Origin: Acetobacter sicerae
GTDB lineage: Bacteria > Pseudomonadota > Alphaproteobacteria > Acetobacterales > Acetobacteraceae
Length of the DNA: 64,000 nucleotides
Assembly: GCF_011516765.1 (NCBI RefSeq)
Contig: NZ_JAAABN010000005.1
Span: 62,001 to 126,000, forward strand
Direction: 5' to 3'
Numbering within the stretch: position 1 is the stretch's first letter; every line of letters begins with the position of its first letter. Both the position numbers and the translations under genes were made by a program. This document shows positions 52,877 through 62,617 of the stretch, piece after piece. Under the pieces are notes generated by a model. It was not told where the DNA came from. It ran no database searches and worked only from the letters and a program-made list of their open reading frames with translations.

Positions 52877-54958
52877 TCAATAGTAAGTGTATGTTCTTTC
52901 ATTGTGTGTTGTCATGCTGCCGAGAATGGCGCTTGAGACAACAGAGGCAAAAATAGCCTGTCCGGTTTCAAGGAGTTGGCTGCCATCAGTCGTCGTGTAC
53001 CAGTTCCGGTTGGATTCCAGAAGAACGGCAAGATCGGTTCCTGGATCCACAACAACCAGCTTGTCGTCGTCCGGGTTTGAAAGTCTGTAATTGGTGATGG
53101 CATTTGTAAAAAGTTGTGGCCATGTCGCGCTGTAAGTCGAGGCATAGCGGAAGCCAAACGGCATGATGGCGAACAGCCATGCGTCAGGTGCTGCAGTTCG
53201 GTGAGCGATGAGACACTGTGTCATTGCGGCCTGCGCATCAGACTGGTTGGCGTAAGCCAGAGCATCACGGGACAGGAGATTGAAGGCAATCCATGTCGGC
53301 GGTGTTCCAATATCACCGTAGGAGCTGAGAAGGCCGTCGCTATCAAGGGCGGAAATGCCGGAATCAACGAGATTCCAACGACTTTTTGTGTCGCTATATC
53401 CACCTCCGAGTCCATTGCTTGATCCCGTTACCGAGTAAAACGCCGGAACGTCTTTCGTGCTGTCGCCAGCAGTGATGTAGCCTGAGCCGGTGCAGGCCGA
53501 TATGCAGGTCCGATAGCCTGCTGCTTCCATGCCGCGTAACAGGAAATATGCATAGGATGAAAGCACATTATCGCTACCGGCATCAGCCGATGTGCCCTCC
53601 GTCGTATCATCTCCCACCAGCTTGCCCCATGGTCGCGTTGCGACGATATATGCGCCCGAGGAGGCCGGATCTATTGTCATGCCGCTGATGGTGAGACAGT
53701 TGCTGCCTTTGTTCCAGCGGTCTGCATTTGGTGTTCGTGTCAGAAAGGCTTCCAGCCTGTTGACCTGTCCCGGCAGAATATTGGAAAGCGTGAGATCGGT
53801 TTTTGCGGCAATATCTCTGGTGGCGACACCATTAAGAAAATACGTGATATATGCACTGGTATTTGCGGGTCCAAGATGTATGGTGGCTGTAGGAGTTGCC
53901 GAAGCCAGCCATGAAACCTGAAACCATGCTCCCGGATTCCAGGTGCTGCGCCAGAGGGTGCCGTCACGTCCTTCATCGCCGGTCCAGTTTCCGGGAGAGA
54001 AGAGAAACGCTGAAGAGTCGACTGTGAGCGTATAGGCGGCGCTGAACGCCATGGCGGTGACGGTGAACGCGGCCGGGTTACTCAGTGCTGCTGAGTTGGT
54101 AACGGTAAAATTGCCAGTTCCCGCAACGAAAGGAGTGAATGTGAAAGTTAAAGGCGCTGTCGATCCTGCGGGAATAGTGCTGGTCTGCGGCGAGAATGTT
54201 CCTGCCAGTGTGCAACTGGGGACGACAGTAACTGCTTTTGTGTTGGCTGTGCCGCTTCCCGGAGTGATTGTGTAGGTGGCGGCTGAACCTACGGTCAGCG
54301 CTTGTGGTCCTGCCAGAGAGTATTGGGTAAAAGGTGCCTGTGTGGAAGCAACTGTTATAAACAGGTCACCCGGATCAGTCAGAGCGCCATTGCTGTTCGT
54401 GCTGAGCGTCCCCACACCGCTTGCCGTCGGGGTGAAGGTAAATGTGACCGCGCTGGTGGAGCCTGCTGGCAGAGAGATGACTGCAGGTGAAAAAGTGCCT
54501 GCCAGTGTGCAGAGCGGTGTGATTGTAATGGTCTGTGTCGAGGCGGATCCGGCGCCGGGTGTGATGGTGTAGGTGGACGCAACGCCAGCGGTCAGGCTGG
54601 AAGCGCCTGTCAGCGTGTAGGTTGTGAAGGTATTGGAGAGAGCGATCGAGAAGACGGAAAGAGCGATGGGATCAGTCAGGCCAGCAGAGTTTGTCGTGCT
54701 CAGGGTTCCCGAGCCTGCTTCGGTCGGTGTGAACGTGAACGTCACAGTGCTGGTGGAACCGACAGGCAGGGTAACGGTTGCGGGAGTAAAGATGCCGGAC
54801 AGTGTGCATGTCGGGGTGACGACCAGGGGTGCCGACAATGTCGTGCCTGCTGTCGGCGTCACGCTGAATATGGCTTTTGAACCCACGGACAGGGATGCTG
54901 GTCCTGTTAACGTATAGGCGGGCGTGATCAGGGGAATGACCGTGGAGGTATCGCTCAT
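52877..54958 (-). CDS. Ig-like repeat protein with catalytically altered SGNH-type domain
   Basis: A 693-residue protein. Residues 15-303 are three tandem repeats of about 95 residues (each with YTLTGP...TITPG and CTLAGTFSP...FTFTPT). A linker beta domain follows, then an SGNH-hydrolase-like C-terminus (about 430-680). Block I reads VGDDTTEG (448-455), where a Ser is expected at Asp451. The GTND-like position reads NLLSRDA (560-566), and the Asp-x-x-His block reads DGSQ (658-661), so Ser, Asn and His are all changed. No signal peptide is visible. It may bind sugars or acyl groups without catalysis. Confidence 0.65.
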   Translation of the reverse strand: MSDTSTVIPLITPAYTLTGPASLSVGSKAIFSVTPTAGTTLSAPLVVTPTCTLSGIFTPATVTLPVGSTSTVTFTFTPTEAGSGTLSTTNSAGLTDPIALSVFSIALSNTFTTYTLTGASSLTAGVASTYTITPGAGSASTQTITITPLCTLAGTFSPAVISLPAGSTSAVTFTFTPTASGVGTLSTNSNGALTDPGDLFITVASTQAPFTQYSLAGPQALTVGSAATYTITPGSGTANTKAVTVVPSCTLAGTFSPQTSTIPAGSTAPLTFTFTPFVAGTGNFTVTNSAALSNPAAFTVTAMAFSAAYTLTVDSSAFLFSPGNWTGDEGRDGTLWRSTWNPGAWFQVSWLASATPTATIHLGPANTSAYITYFLNGVATRDIAAKTDLTLSNILPGQVNRLEAFLTRTPNADRWNKGSNCLTISGMTIDPASSGAYIVATRPWGKLVGDDTTEGTSADAGSDNVLSSYAYFLLRGMEAAGYRTCISACTGSGYITAGDSTKDVPAFYSVTGSSNGLGGGYSDTKSRWNLVDSGISALDSDGLLSSYGDIGTPPTWIAFNLLSRDALAYANQSDAQAAMTQCLIAHRTAAPDAWLFAIMPFGFRYASTYSATWPQLFTNAITNYRLSNPDDDKLVVVDPGTDLAVLLESNRNWYTTTDGSQLLETGQAIFASVVSSAILGSMTTHNERTYTYY
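54050..54916 (-). repeat. Three in-frame protein-coding repeats
   Basis: These bases encode the three Ig-like repeats of about 95 residues (15-104, 114-204, 213-303). Each repeat has the aligned core TITPG or VTPTAG, then CTL(A/S)G(T/I)F(S/T)P and LPAGST. The second and third repeats are the most alike, which points to duplication within the gene. Confidence 0.75.
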
Positions 54959-55424
54959 ATATCAGTGCTCTTTATTGTCGTCTTGATTGCAATTCATGCG
55001 CTTGCAGAAAGGTTTTTTAAAAATATATTTCTGAGAAAATGATTTTGAGGAGCCGGAGAATGACACTCTGATGCTCTTTGGTTTTTTGTATAAAACTACA
55101 GACTGAATTGATCAGGATGCTTACGTTTGAGCGCGACCGGGGTAACATGTCGTCTCAGTGCATAGGGCATGATCGCCCGGTCAGAATGTTCCAGATTCAT
55201 GAAGCAATATCCCTCGATCACGCATGCCTTTATCGCTGCTTAACCGTCCCCGGAGGCGGGTGCATCATTCCCATGTAAGAAAATATGGAAGAATACAGGT
55301 TTTTATCCTGAGAGAATTGTCTTGAAGTCCTGTAAGCCGGACAGCCCAAATCAAAAGAGATGCAGGGCGGTGGCTTGTCTGTCCCGCTCTGCAAAACACA
55401 AAGTTATTTCAACCGATAATGATA
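54959..55424 (-). other. Non-coding gap upstream of the Ig-repeat gene
   Basis: About 466 bases with no supported gene. It contains AT-rich stretches (55000-55030) likely to hold the promoter of the minus-strand Ig-repeat gene. Short open frames on the + strand here lack ribosome binding sites and family features. Confidence 0.4.
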
Positions 55425-56537
55425 TCAGAATCCGTAAGCGACTCCGGAATGAAGAGTCACGCCATTGGTCCAGCTGCTGGGTTCGAACGCATAGAAACCA
55501 TTATGCTGATTGATGAGCTGACTGCGGCCAAAAGAGTAATACGTGTATTGCACGCCTCCGATCACGTGAAGCGACCGGGCAATGCGATAGTCGAAATCGA
55601 GAGCCGCCGTCCATTCCGGACGGGGACGAAGATGGAAGGTGCCCCTTGCGTTTGCTGCGTCCATGCGTGAGCCTAGCAGCTCCGTCCATGCGAGCCGCCC
55701 CCTGAGGACGAACGCATCGGTAATGGCGTAATCGAGACGTACCTGGATGCCGGCGAGAAAACCGCCATAGGCTTCCGAGCTTTTCGGGACACCGCCGGAT
55801 GACTGGATGTCCCGGTTCCATGACCAGTACCCACCGACGATCGTGGGGGTGATCATGAAGCGATCATTGACCATCAGGCCCTTGCCGATTTCAATCCGGC
55901 TGTCGGTAGTCATGCGGTGTGAGGTGCTGTTGAGCGGCCAGACATCGCCGAGACGATTATAGGCTGATCCCTTGTAGGACACATCGCCGTCACCAAGCGC
56001 GAAGTGGGCGGCGACGAAAACATGGTCGATCTCGTACGTATCGAACATGTCGGCCACATCAAGCTGGAAACCCGGAACCCAGCCGGTCTCCCGGTCATAT
56101 CCGGTACTGGCGCCCTGCCAGGGGAGCTTCTCCTTGTAGTTGCTCCATGCGCCTGTCACGGAAAGCCCGATTTCCCGATTGACCTGCACGACAGCCGGAA
56201 TATGTGAAGCCACCCCGAAAAAGTTACCGGAATGATAGGATTGCTGTTCGTCGGGTACGGAGCGCTGACGGGGAGGATGCTGCTGGCCCTCTTCCGGCTC
56301 AAAACGATGTGTCGGCATGCGGTACTGCGTCAGAGGCGACGTATCGACCACACCCTCGTCACCGGGGTCCATGTTCATGGTCATCAGCATCCGGGAGAGC
56401 GTCTGGTGGCGCAGTTCGGAATCCCGTCGTGAATCCAGATAGGACGCGCTGTGCTCGGGAGCGAACTGGGCATGAGCCTGCCGGGTTGAAGACAGAGCCG
56501 CCATGGAAAGGCCCAGACACAGGAGAATCTTGCGCAA
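55425..56537 (-). CDS. Outer membrane beta-barrel protein
   Basis: A 370-residue secreted protein. The signal peptide (RKILLCLGLSMAALSSTRQA, cut after AHA) is followed by a polar stretch and then alternating aromatic strands (GNFFGVASHIPAVVQVNREIG, WNRDIQSSGG, YTYYSFG) ending in a terminal Phe (VAYGF), the form of an outer-membrane barrel. The function is unknown; I do not recognise a named family. It stands next to the Ig-repeat gene. Confidence 0.7.
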   Translation of the reverse strand: MRKILLCLGLSMAALSSTRQAHAQFAPEHSASYLDSRRDSELRHQTLSRMLMTMNMDPGDEGVVDTSPLTQYRMPTHRFEPEEGQQHPPRQRSVPDEQQSYHSGNFFGVASHIPAVVQVNREIGLSVTGAWSNYKEKLPWQGASTGYDRETGWVPGFQLDVADMFDTYEIDHVFVAAHFALGDGDVSYKGSAYNRLGDVWPLNSTSHRMTTDSRIEIGKGLMVNDRFMITPTIVGGYWSWNRDIQSSGGVPKSSEAYGGFLAGIQVRLDYAITDAFVLRGRLAWTELLGSRMDAANARGTFHLRPRPEWTAALDFDYRIARSLHVIGGVQYTYYSFGRSQLINQHNGFYAFEPSSWTNGVTLHSGVAYGF

Positions 56538-56554
56538 AGGCGCCTCGCTCGGAT

Positions 56555-56578
56555 GAGAAACAGTACCTGCTGTTTCTC
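56555..56578 (-). promoter_or_regulatory. Hairpin between folC and the barrel gene
   Basis: GAGAAACAG (56555-56563) and CTGTTTCTC (56570-56578) make a perfect 9-bp stem with a 6-base loop. It follows folC on the minus strand, so it may be a terminator, or a leader structure of the barrel gene 18 bases on. No T run follows on the minus strand. Confidence 0.45.
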
Positions 56579-56616
56579 CTAAGGCGAGACGGTTAACTAC
56601 TCCTTACGAACGTCTT

Positions 56617-57948
56617 CTATTCAGCGCTCCATCCGTCTTTTTTCAATACAACTCCGGCCAGATACAGACTGCCACAGATCAGGACGCGAGCAGCCTTTCC
56701 CTCTCTGTCAGACAGATTCGCCAGAGCTGTGGCAATGTCAGGGCCGGACTGCGCTCTTCCATGAGAGGCCTCCACGATGGCTTCTACAGGCAGCGCCAGA
56801 TGCTGGTCCGGTTCCGCAACGGCGTGGACGGAGGTTGCGTGATCGAGAAGAGGTCCAAGAAAGCCTGAAGCATCCTTGGTCTGCTTCATGCCAACCAGAA
56901 TATGCAGCGGGCGGTCAGACCATTGCTCCAGCACAGGCACCAGCGCTTCGCCCGCGCCGGGATTGTGACCACCATCCAGCCACAGTTCCCACCCGGCCGG
57001 GAGCTGGGCCGCGAGCGTGCCTTCGAGTTTCTGAAGCCGGGCGGGCCAGCGCGTGTGAGCGATTCCCGCCCAGGCCGAATCGGGCACGACAAGCCCGCTG
57101 GCGCGAAGGGCGGCGACGGCGAGCCCGGCATTGTCGTCCTGATGGGCGCCAGTCAGGGCAGGGAGCGGCAGTGTCAGAGTCCCGGCTGCGTCCCTGTAAA
57201 GCAGGGATGTCCCATCCGCGCTCCGGGTGAGTTCCCAGTCATGGTCGCGGAGCCGAAGAGGCGCGTCTTTGGCGTCAGCTTCCACTTCCAGAACGTCCCG
57301 CACCGCCTGAGGCTGACGCCCGGTGACAACTGGCACGCCCGGCTTGATGATGCCGGCTTTTTCATTCGCGATGGCTGCAAGAGTGCTGCCAAGGAAGGCC
57401 TCATGGTCCATCGAGATGGCCGTGATGGCGCAGGCGGCGGGGCGTGGCAGAACATTTGTCGCGTCAAAGCGGCCACCCAGCCCGACCTCGATGATGGCCA
57501 GCTCGGCAGGATGGCGTGAGAACAGCAGGAATCCGGCGGCTGTCAGCACTTCAAACACGGTGATCGGTTCGCCGCCGTTCACGCGCTCGATTTCTTCCAG
57601 TGTGGCGACCAGCTCCTCTTCACTGACCAGTCGGCCCGCGACACGGAAGCGTTCCGTCACGTCCACCAGATGCGGTGAGCTCATGACATGCACACGCCAG
57701 CCCGCCGCCTCGCCGATGGCGCGGAGATTGGCGCAGGTGCTGCCCTTGCCGTTGGTTCCGGCGACATGGATGATGGGAGGAAGATGCTGTTCGGGATGAC
57801 CGAGCTTGGCCAGCAGGACTTCAAGACGCCCCAGAGACAGGTCGATCAGAGCCGGATAGAGGCGATTCAGCCGTTCGAGAACGGTCCCGGTCCGGCCCGT
57901 GAATTCCGCTCCGAGAGCTGGTTTGCGGGGGGAAGACGTGTCAGTCAT
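56617..57948 (-). CDS. folC: Folylpolyglutamate synthase (possibly also dihydrofolate synthase)
   Basis: It adds glutamates to folates in the cytoplasm. The 443-residue product has the P-loop HVAGTNGKGSTCANLR, HLVDVTERFRV, VGLGGRFDATNV and the ISMDHEAFLGSTLAAIANEK region, all Mur-ligase-type motifs. It lies 105 bp after accD on the same strand, the common alphaproteobacterial accD-folC pair. Confidence 0.93.
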   Translation of the reverse strand: MTDTSSPRKPALGAEFTGRTGTVLERLNRLYPALIDLSLGRLEVLLAKLGHPEQHLPPIIHVAGTNGKGSTCANLRAIGEAAGWRVHVMSSPHLVDVTERFRVAGRLVSEEELVATLEEIERVNGGEPITVFEVLTAAGFLLFSRHPAELAIIEVGLGGRFDATNVLPRPAACAITAISMDHEAFLGSTLAAIANEKAGIIKPGVPVVTGRQPQAVRDVLEVEADAKDAPLRLRDHDWELTRSADGTSLLYRDAAGTLTLPLPALTGAHQDDNAGLAVAALRASGLVVPDSAWAGIAHTRWPARLQKLEGTLAAQLPAGWELWLDGGHNPGAGEALVPVLEQWSDRPLHILVGMKQTKDASGFLGPLLDHATSVHAVAEPDQHLALPVEAIVEASHGRAQSGPDIATALANLSDREGKAARVLICGSLYLAGVVLKKDGWSAE

Positions 57949-58053
57949 GCTGTTTCACTCCGGGGCATGCGCCGGGAGGGGCGAGGGCCGCCATGTCAGA
58001 GCAGATCAGGGTGAGTCACATGCGCCTCACCCCGTGAAGAGGCCGGTTTCCGC

Positions 58054-58977
58054 TTAGCTGACGGGAAGCGGATTGTCTTCGGAGCCCGGCTCTTCCGGAT
58101 CAGGCAGGGTTTCCGTGAACACGTCTCCCGGAGGGGCTGCGGTCAGCAGACCGATCACGCGGCCAAGGGTCTCACGCAGATTCTTGCGCTCGACGACCAT
58201 GTCCAGCATGCCGTGCTCAAGCAGATACTCGGAACGCTGGAAGCCTTCCGGCAGCTTCTCGCGGACCGTGTCCTCGATCACGCGCGGTCCGGCGAAGCCG
58301 ATCAGGGCCTTCGGCTCGGCAATCTGCACGTCGCCCAGCATGGCGAAGGACGCGGAGACGCCGCCCGTGGTCGGGTTGGTCAGCACAACAATGTAGGGCA
58401 GCCCCGCATCCTTGAGCATCTGCACGGCGACCGTCGTGCGCGGCATCTGCATCAGGCTGATCAGGCCTTCCTGCATGCGCGCGCCTCCGGAGGCGGTGAA
58501 GATGACCAGAGGGGACCGCTGGAGAATGGCCAGACGGGCGGCGGCGACAAACGCCTCACCCAGAGCCGAACCCATCGTGCCCGCCATGAATTCGTACGCC
58601 ATGACCGCCACGACCGCCGGATAGCCGGTGATCTTGCCGTGTGCGACCGCCAGCGACTCATCAAGGCCGGTCTTGGCGCGGGCGTCTTTCAGGCGGTCCG
58701 TGTAACGCTTCTGGTCACGGAAGCCGAGCGGATCGACAGCGACCTTGGGCAGTTCGATGCGCGTATAGCTGCCAGCGTCGAACGTCCATTCAAGGCGCTC
58801 GGCAACCGGAACCTTCATGTGAAAACCGCAGTGCGGGCAGACATTCAGGGTGCGCTGCAGCTCCTTCACCAGAACCATCTGGTGGCAGGACGTGCAGTTG
58901 GTCCAGAGATTGTCCGGAACGTCGCGCTTGAGCAGTCCCCGAATCTTGGGGCGGACATATTTGGTCAGCCAGCTCAT
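58054..58977 (-). CDS. accD: Acetyl-CoA carboxylase carboxyltransferase beta subunit
   Basis: With AccA it transfers CO2 from biotin to acetyl-CoA in fatty acid synthesis. The 307-residue product has an N-terminal four-cysteine zinc ribbon (CTSCHQMV and CPHCGFHM) and the carboxyltransferase core SGGARMQEGLISLMQM. It precedes folC. Confidence 0.96.
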   Translation of the reverse strand: MSWLTKYVRPKIRGLLKRDVPDNLWTNCTSCHQMVLVKELQRTLNVCPHCGFHMKVPVAERLEWTFDAGSYTRIELPKVAVDPLGFRDQKRYTDRLKDARAKTGLDESLAVAHGKITGYPAVVAVMAYEFMAGTMGSALGEAFVAAARLAILQRSPLVIFTASGGARMQEGLISLMQMPRTTVAVQMLKDAGLPYIVVLTNPTTGGVSASFAMLGDVQIAEPKALIGFAGPRVIEDTVREKLPEGFQRSEYLLEHGMLDMVVERKNLRETLGRVIGLLTAAPPGDVFTETLPDPEEPGSEDNPLPVS

Positions 58978-59288
58978 GCCTCAACTCCGCACAGAAAAAA
59001 CAAAACGGTCAGCCGCCATCCCATGACCTCAGGGGCGGTTGCAAAGGGGGACTGAATAGCTTTCCTGCGGCGCTCTGCCAAGTATGGGAACGTTTTCTCT
59101 GAACAGGAGCCCCTGGGGCGGTCTTGCTGGCCGGACACTTTGAAGACAGGCTTTCATGGATCAGGCCCTGTGGGTCAGGAGTGACCGGTGAGACTGCGCC
59201 TGCTCACACAAGAAGCTGTTTGGCCTGTGTCGGTTGCTCCGACTATAGAATGGTCTTCTGATACATTCCGGATTGCGTGAGGGCACCC
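58978..59288. other. Divergent gap between accD and nadE
   Basis: About 311 bases between divergent genes, expected to hold both promoters. I saw no gene, no clear operator and no strong promoter consensus. Confidence 0.35.
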
Positions 59289-61334
59289 ATGCGGGACTTC
59301 CACTCCCTTTATCGGCACGGCTTCGCCCGTGTTGCGGCCTGCACCCTGCCGGTGGGGCTTGCCGATCCACGCCTGAACGCCGCCCGCATCGTTGAATGTG
59401 TGTCGGCCTGCTCCGAACAGGGAGCGGTGCTGACCGTGTTCCCCGAACTGGGCCTTTCCGGTTACGCCATTGACGATCTCCGGCAGCAGGATGTGCTGCT
59501 GGACGCCGTTGAGGAAGCGGTGGGAGAGATCGCCCGCGCTACCGCTACGTTTCTTCCCCTTATTCTGATCGGTGCGCCGCTGCGGCATCATGGCGCGCTC
59601 TATAACTGCGCCATTGCCATTCATCATGGCGAGATTCTGGGTGTCGTGCCCAAGTCCTACCTTCCGAATTATCGCGAGTTCTATGAAGCCCGGCAGTTCA
59701 CACCGGGCGCAGGCGTTGTGGGAGACATGATTCACATAACGGGAGGAGAGGCGCCGTTCGGCACGGACCTTCTGTTCGAGGCGCGTGACATTCCCGGTTT
59801 CTGCGTCGGTGTGGAAATCTGCGAGGATCTGTGGGTGCCGCTGCCGCCCAGCACCCGTGCGGCGCTGGCCGGGGCCAGCGTGATCGCCAATCTTTCGGCC
59901 AGCGACATCACGGTCGGCAAGGCGGAGGTGCGGGATATGCTCTGCCGCTCCCAGTCCGATCGCTGCCATGCCGCCTATCTCTATGCCGCTGCGGGGGAAG
60001 GGGAATCCACCACCGACGTGGCATGGGATGGTCAGGTCTCCATCTTCGAGAATGGCCACCTGCTGAAAGCCAGTGACCGCTTCCCGAATGGCGCGCGGCA
60101 TGTGCTGGCTGACATCGACCTCGATCTGCTGCGTCAGGAACGGATGCGGATGACCTCTTTCGCGACGAATGCGTCGGTTGAGGATGGTGGCGGGGTATGG
60201 CGGCGGATCGTCAGGAGATTTGGCCCTCCGGCGTCTGATCTGGGGCTGATCCGTGATGTGCCGCGCTTTCCGTTCGTTCCGGCGGATCCGGCGCGACTGG
60301 CGCAGGACTGCTACGAAGCCTGCACCATTCAGGTGTCCGCCCTGCGGACACGCCTCGCGGCCATGGGGGCGCGGAAGATGGTGATCGGTGTCTCGGGTGG
60401 GCTCGATTCGACGCAGGCCCTGCTGATCGCCGTTCGTGCCGCGGATGAACTGGGACTGAAAAGGAATGCGGTTCTCGCCTTCACCATGCCCGGTTTCGGC
60501 ACCAGTGATGCGACGAAGCGCAACGCCCATGCCCTGATGCTGGCGCTGGGTGTGACTGCTGATGAAATCGACATCCGTCCCGCAGCGGAACTGATGCTCA
60601 AGCAGATTGACCATCCTTACGGGCGGGGCGAGCCGGTCTATGACATCACGTTCGAGAACGTGCAGGCGGGGTTGCGGACCGATTTCCTGTTCCGTCTGGC
60701 CAACCAGCGTGGTGGCATCGTGCTGGGCACAGGCGACCTTTCGGAGCTGGCGCTGGGCTGGTGCACCTATGGCGTGGGTGACCAGATGGCGCATTACAAC
60801 GTCAATGCGGGGCTGCCCAAAACACTGATCCAGCACCTGATCCGGTGGTTCATGTCATCCGGCCAGTTCAGTCCGGATACCGTGGAAATCCTGAAGTCCA
60901 TCCTTGCGACGGAGATCTCACCGGAACTGGTGCCGCCTGACGTGGACGGGGCGGTGCAGAGCACGGAGGCCACCATCGGTCCCTATGCGCTACATGATTT
61001 CTCGCTGTTTCACGTCCTGCGCTACGGTTTCCGACCGTCCAAGATCGCGTTCCTTGCGTGGCATGCGTGGAACGAAGTGGATAGCGGAGCGTGGCCGCCC
61101 GGCTTCCCCGAGGATGAGCGCGTGGCTTATGACCTGCCGACCATCAGGCACTGGCTCGCTGTGTTTCTGAGGCGCTTCTTTACGAGCAGTCAGTTCAAGC
61201 GTTCTGCCATGCCGAATGGTCCCAAGGTGGTGGCGGGCGGCTCTCTGTCTCCCCGTGGCGACTGGCGTGCGCCCTCTGACGGGAACGCGCGGGTCTGGCT
61301 GGAAGAGCTGGAGAAGAACGTGCCGCAGGCGTAG
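59289..61334 (+). CDS. nadE: Glutamine-dependent NAD synthetase
   Basis: It amidates nicotinate adenine dinucleotide to NAD using ammonia from glutamine. The 681-residue product has an N-terminal nitrilase-type glutaminase with Glu in FPELGLSGYA, Lys in VVPKSYLPN and Cys in VGVEICEDLW, and a C-terminal synthetase with the P-loop GVSGGLDSTQAL. I start at the ATG at 59289, preceded by GAGGG, rather than at a GTG 12 bases earlier. Confidence 0.95.
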   Translation: MRDFHSLYRHGFARVAACTLPVGLADPRLNAARIVECVSACSEQGAVLTVFPELGLSGYAIDDLRQQDVLLDAVEEAVGEIARATATFLPLILIGAPLRHHGALYNCAIAIHHGEILGVVPKSYLPNYREFYEARQFTPGAGVVGDMIHITGGEAPFGTDLLFEARDIPGFCVGVEICEDLWVPLPPSTRAALAGASVIANLSASDITVGKAEVRDMLCRSQSDRCHAAYLYAAAGEGESTTDVAWDGQVSIFENGHLLKASDRFPNGARHVLADIDLDLLRQERMRMTSFATNASVEDGGGVWRRIVRRFGPPASDLGLIRDVPRFPFVPADPARLAQDCYEACTIQVSALRTRLAAMGARKMVIGVSGGLDSTQALLIAVRAADELGLKRNAVLAFTMPGFGTSDATKRNAHALMLALGVTADEIDIRPAAELMLKQIDHPYGRGEPVYDITFENVQAGLRTDFLFRLANQRGGIVLGTGDLSELALGWCTYGVGDQMAHYNVNAGLPKTLIQHLIRWFMSSGQFSPDTVEILKSILATEISPELVPPDVDGAVQSTEATIGPYALHDFSLFHVLRYGFRPSKIAFLAWHAWNEVDSGAWPPGFPEDERVAYDLPTIRHWLAVFLRRFFTSSQFKRSAMPNGPKVVAGGSLSPRGDWRAPSDGNARVWLEELEKNVPQA

Positions 61335-61345
61335 CCCCAGCATCC

Positions 61346-61395
61346 CGATAACTGGTTTCCAAAGATGGCCCTTTGGATGGGATGAGGGGCAAGGC
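61346..61395 (+). repeat. Degenerate copy of a palindromic intergenic repeat
   Basis: Between nadE and moeA, TCCAAAG (61358-61364) pairs with CTTTGGA (61371-61377), followed by a GGGGCAAGGCCCC motif. The layout (AAAG...CCCTTTG, then GGGG...AA.GCCCC) matches the reverse complement of the element at 63030-63072. It may serve as a terminator for one or both convergent genes. Confidence 0.5.
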
Positions 61396-61411
61396 CCCTG
61401 AATTGCCCCCT

Positions 61412-62617
61412 TCAGTCCACCAGCCCGTGGAGGCGCACAATCCGGCAGGCGTCTCCCTGTTTCGCTTCCGGCGCGAAGCGTTCCCGCATCAGCAGCGCGT
61501 CGCAGTCGGCCAGCGGGGCCATCATGGAGGAGTCCTGCCGCGAAAAGGGTTTCGCCCAGAGAACGCCGTTTTCGTCCCGGCTCAGCGTAGCGCGGAGATA
61601 ATCGAAACGCTGGTCGTTAGCGGGCAGATCAGTGGTCAGACGGGCGGGCTCGGTGCCGTCGTTTTTCGTGATCTCGCCGGACATGGCTCGGAGGGCAGGA
61701 AGCACGAACACGAAGCTGCACACGAAGGCCGCGACCGGATTGCCGGGCAGCCCGATGACGGGTGTTCCGTTCATCTGACCGAACATCAGCGGCTTGCCGG
61801 GGCGCATGGCGATCTTCCAGAAATCCGTGACCAGTCCCGTCTCGCCGAGGGCTTTCTTGACGAGGTCATAGTCTCCGACACTGGCGCCACCGATGGTCAG
61901 CAACAGATCGACCGTCTCCAGATGCCGGGTGCTGCCTGTCAGCGAATCGACCGTGTCCCGGGCGACGGGCAGGATGATCGGCTCGGCTCCAGCCTTGCGC
62001 AGCAGGGCAGCGAGCATGAAGGCGGCTGAGCCGACGATGGAGCCGGGCGGTACGGCGTCACCGGGCAGAACGATCTCGTCGCCTGTGCTGAGAATGGCGA
62101 CCCGGGGACGCCGGCGGACCGTAACCCAGGGACAGTTGGCCGACGCCGCGACGCCGATGTCGCGGGCCGACAGTCTCTTGCCCGCAGGAACAATGGTCTG
62201 GCCTTCCGAGAAATCCAGTCCTTTGCGGCGGATGAAACGTCCGCCGGTGACTGGCTCCGTCACCGTGATGTGATCGCCTTCGCGGGTGGTGTTTTCCTGA
62301 ATCAGGATCGCGTCCGCGCCTGCGGGGACCAGACTGCCCGTGAAAATTCGCAGACAGGTGCCGGGTGTGATCGTTCTGTCGCTCGGATGACCGGCGGGAA
62401 TATCCCCGATGACATGAAGCTTCGCGCCTTCCGCCGTGTCGGCCGCCCTGACGGCGTATCCATCCATGGAAGAGACATCCGCCGGTGGGTTGAACAGGCG
62501 CGCCGTGACCGGCGCGGCGCTGACGCGACCGCAGGCCTCGGTCAGCGACACGGTCTCTGTACCGAGCAGCGGTAGGGCGGCAAGGATGCGGTGAAGGGCT
62601 TCTGAGACCTCGATCAT
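61412..62617 (-). CDS. moeA: Molybdopterin molybdenumtransferase
   Basis: It inserts molybdenum into adenylylated molybdopterin in molybdenum cofactor synthesis. The 401-residue product has PPADVSSMDGYAVRA, the active-site region GGASVGDYDLVKKAL and GLPGNPVAAFVCSFVF, all typical MoeA motifs. It stands alone here; other mob/moa genes are not in the window. Molybdo-enzymes common in acetic acid bacteria would need it. Confidence 0.94.
   Translation of the reverse strand: MIEVSEALHRILAALPLLGTETVSLTEACGRVSAAPVTARLFNPPADVSSMDGYAVRAADTAEGAKLHVIGDIPAGHPSDRTITPGTCLRIFTGSLVPAGADAILIQENTTREGDHITVTEPVTGGRFIRRKGLDFSEGQTIVPAGKRLSARDIGVAASANCPWVTVRRRPRVAILSTGDEIVLPGDAVPPGSIVGSAAFMLAALLRKAGAEPIILPVARDTVDSLTGSTRHLETVDLLLTIGGASVGDYDLVKKALGETGLVTDFWKIAMRPGKPLMFGQMNGTPVIGLPGNPVAAFVCSFVFVLPALRAMSGEITKNDGTEPARLTTDLPANDQRFDYLRATLSRDENGVLWAKPFSRQDSSMMAPLADCDALLMRERFAPEAKQGDACRIVRLHGLVD

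Noticed and set aside
54276-54917. Open frames on the + strand across the Ig repeats
   Set aside because: They are repetitive only because the opposite-strand gene is, and they have no start signals.
55078-55278. A 66-codon frame in the gap beside the barrel gene
   Set aside because: No ribosome binding site and no recognisable sequence; the region looks non-coding.
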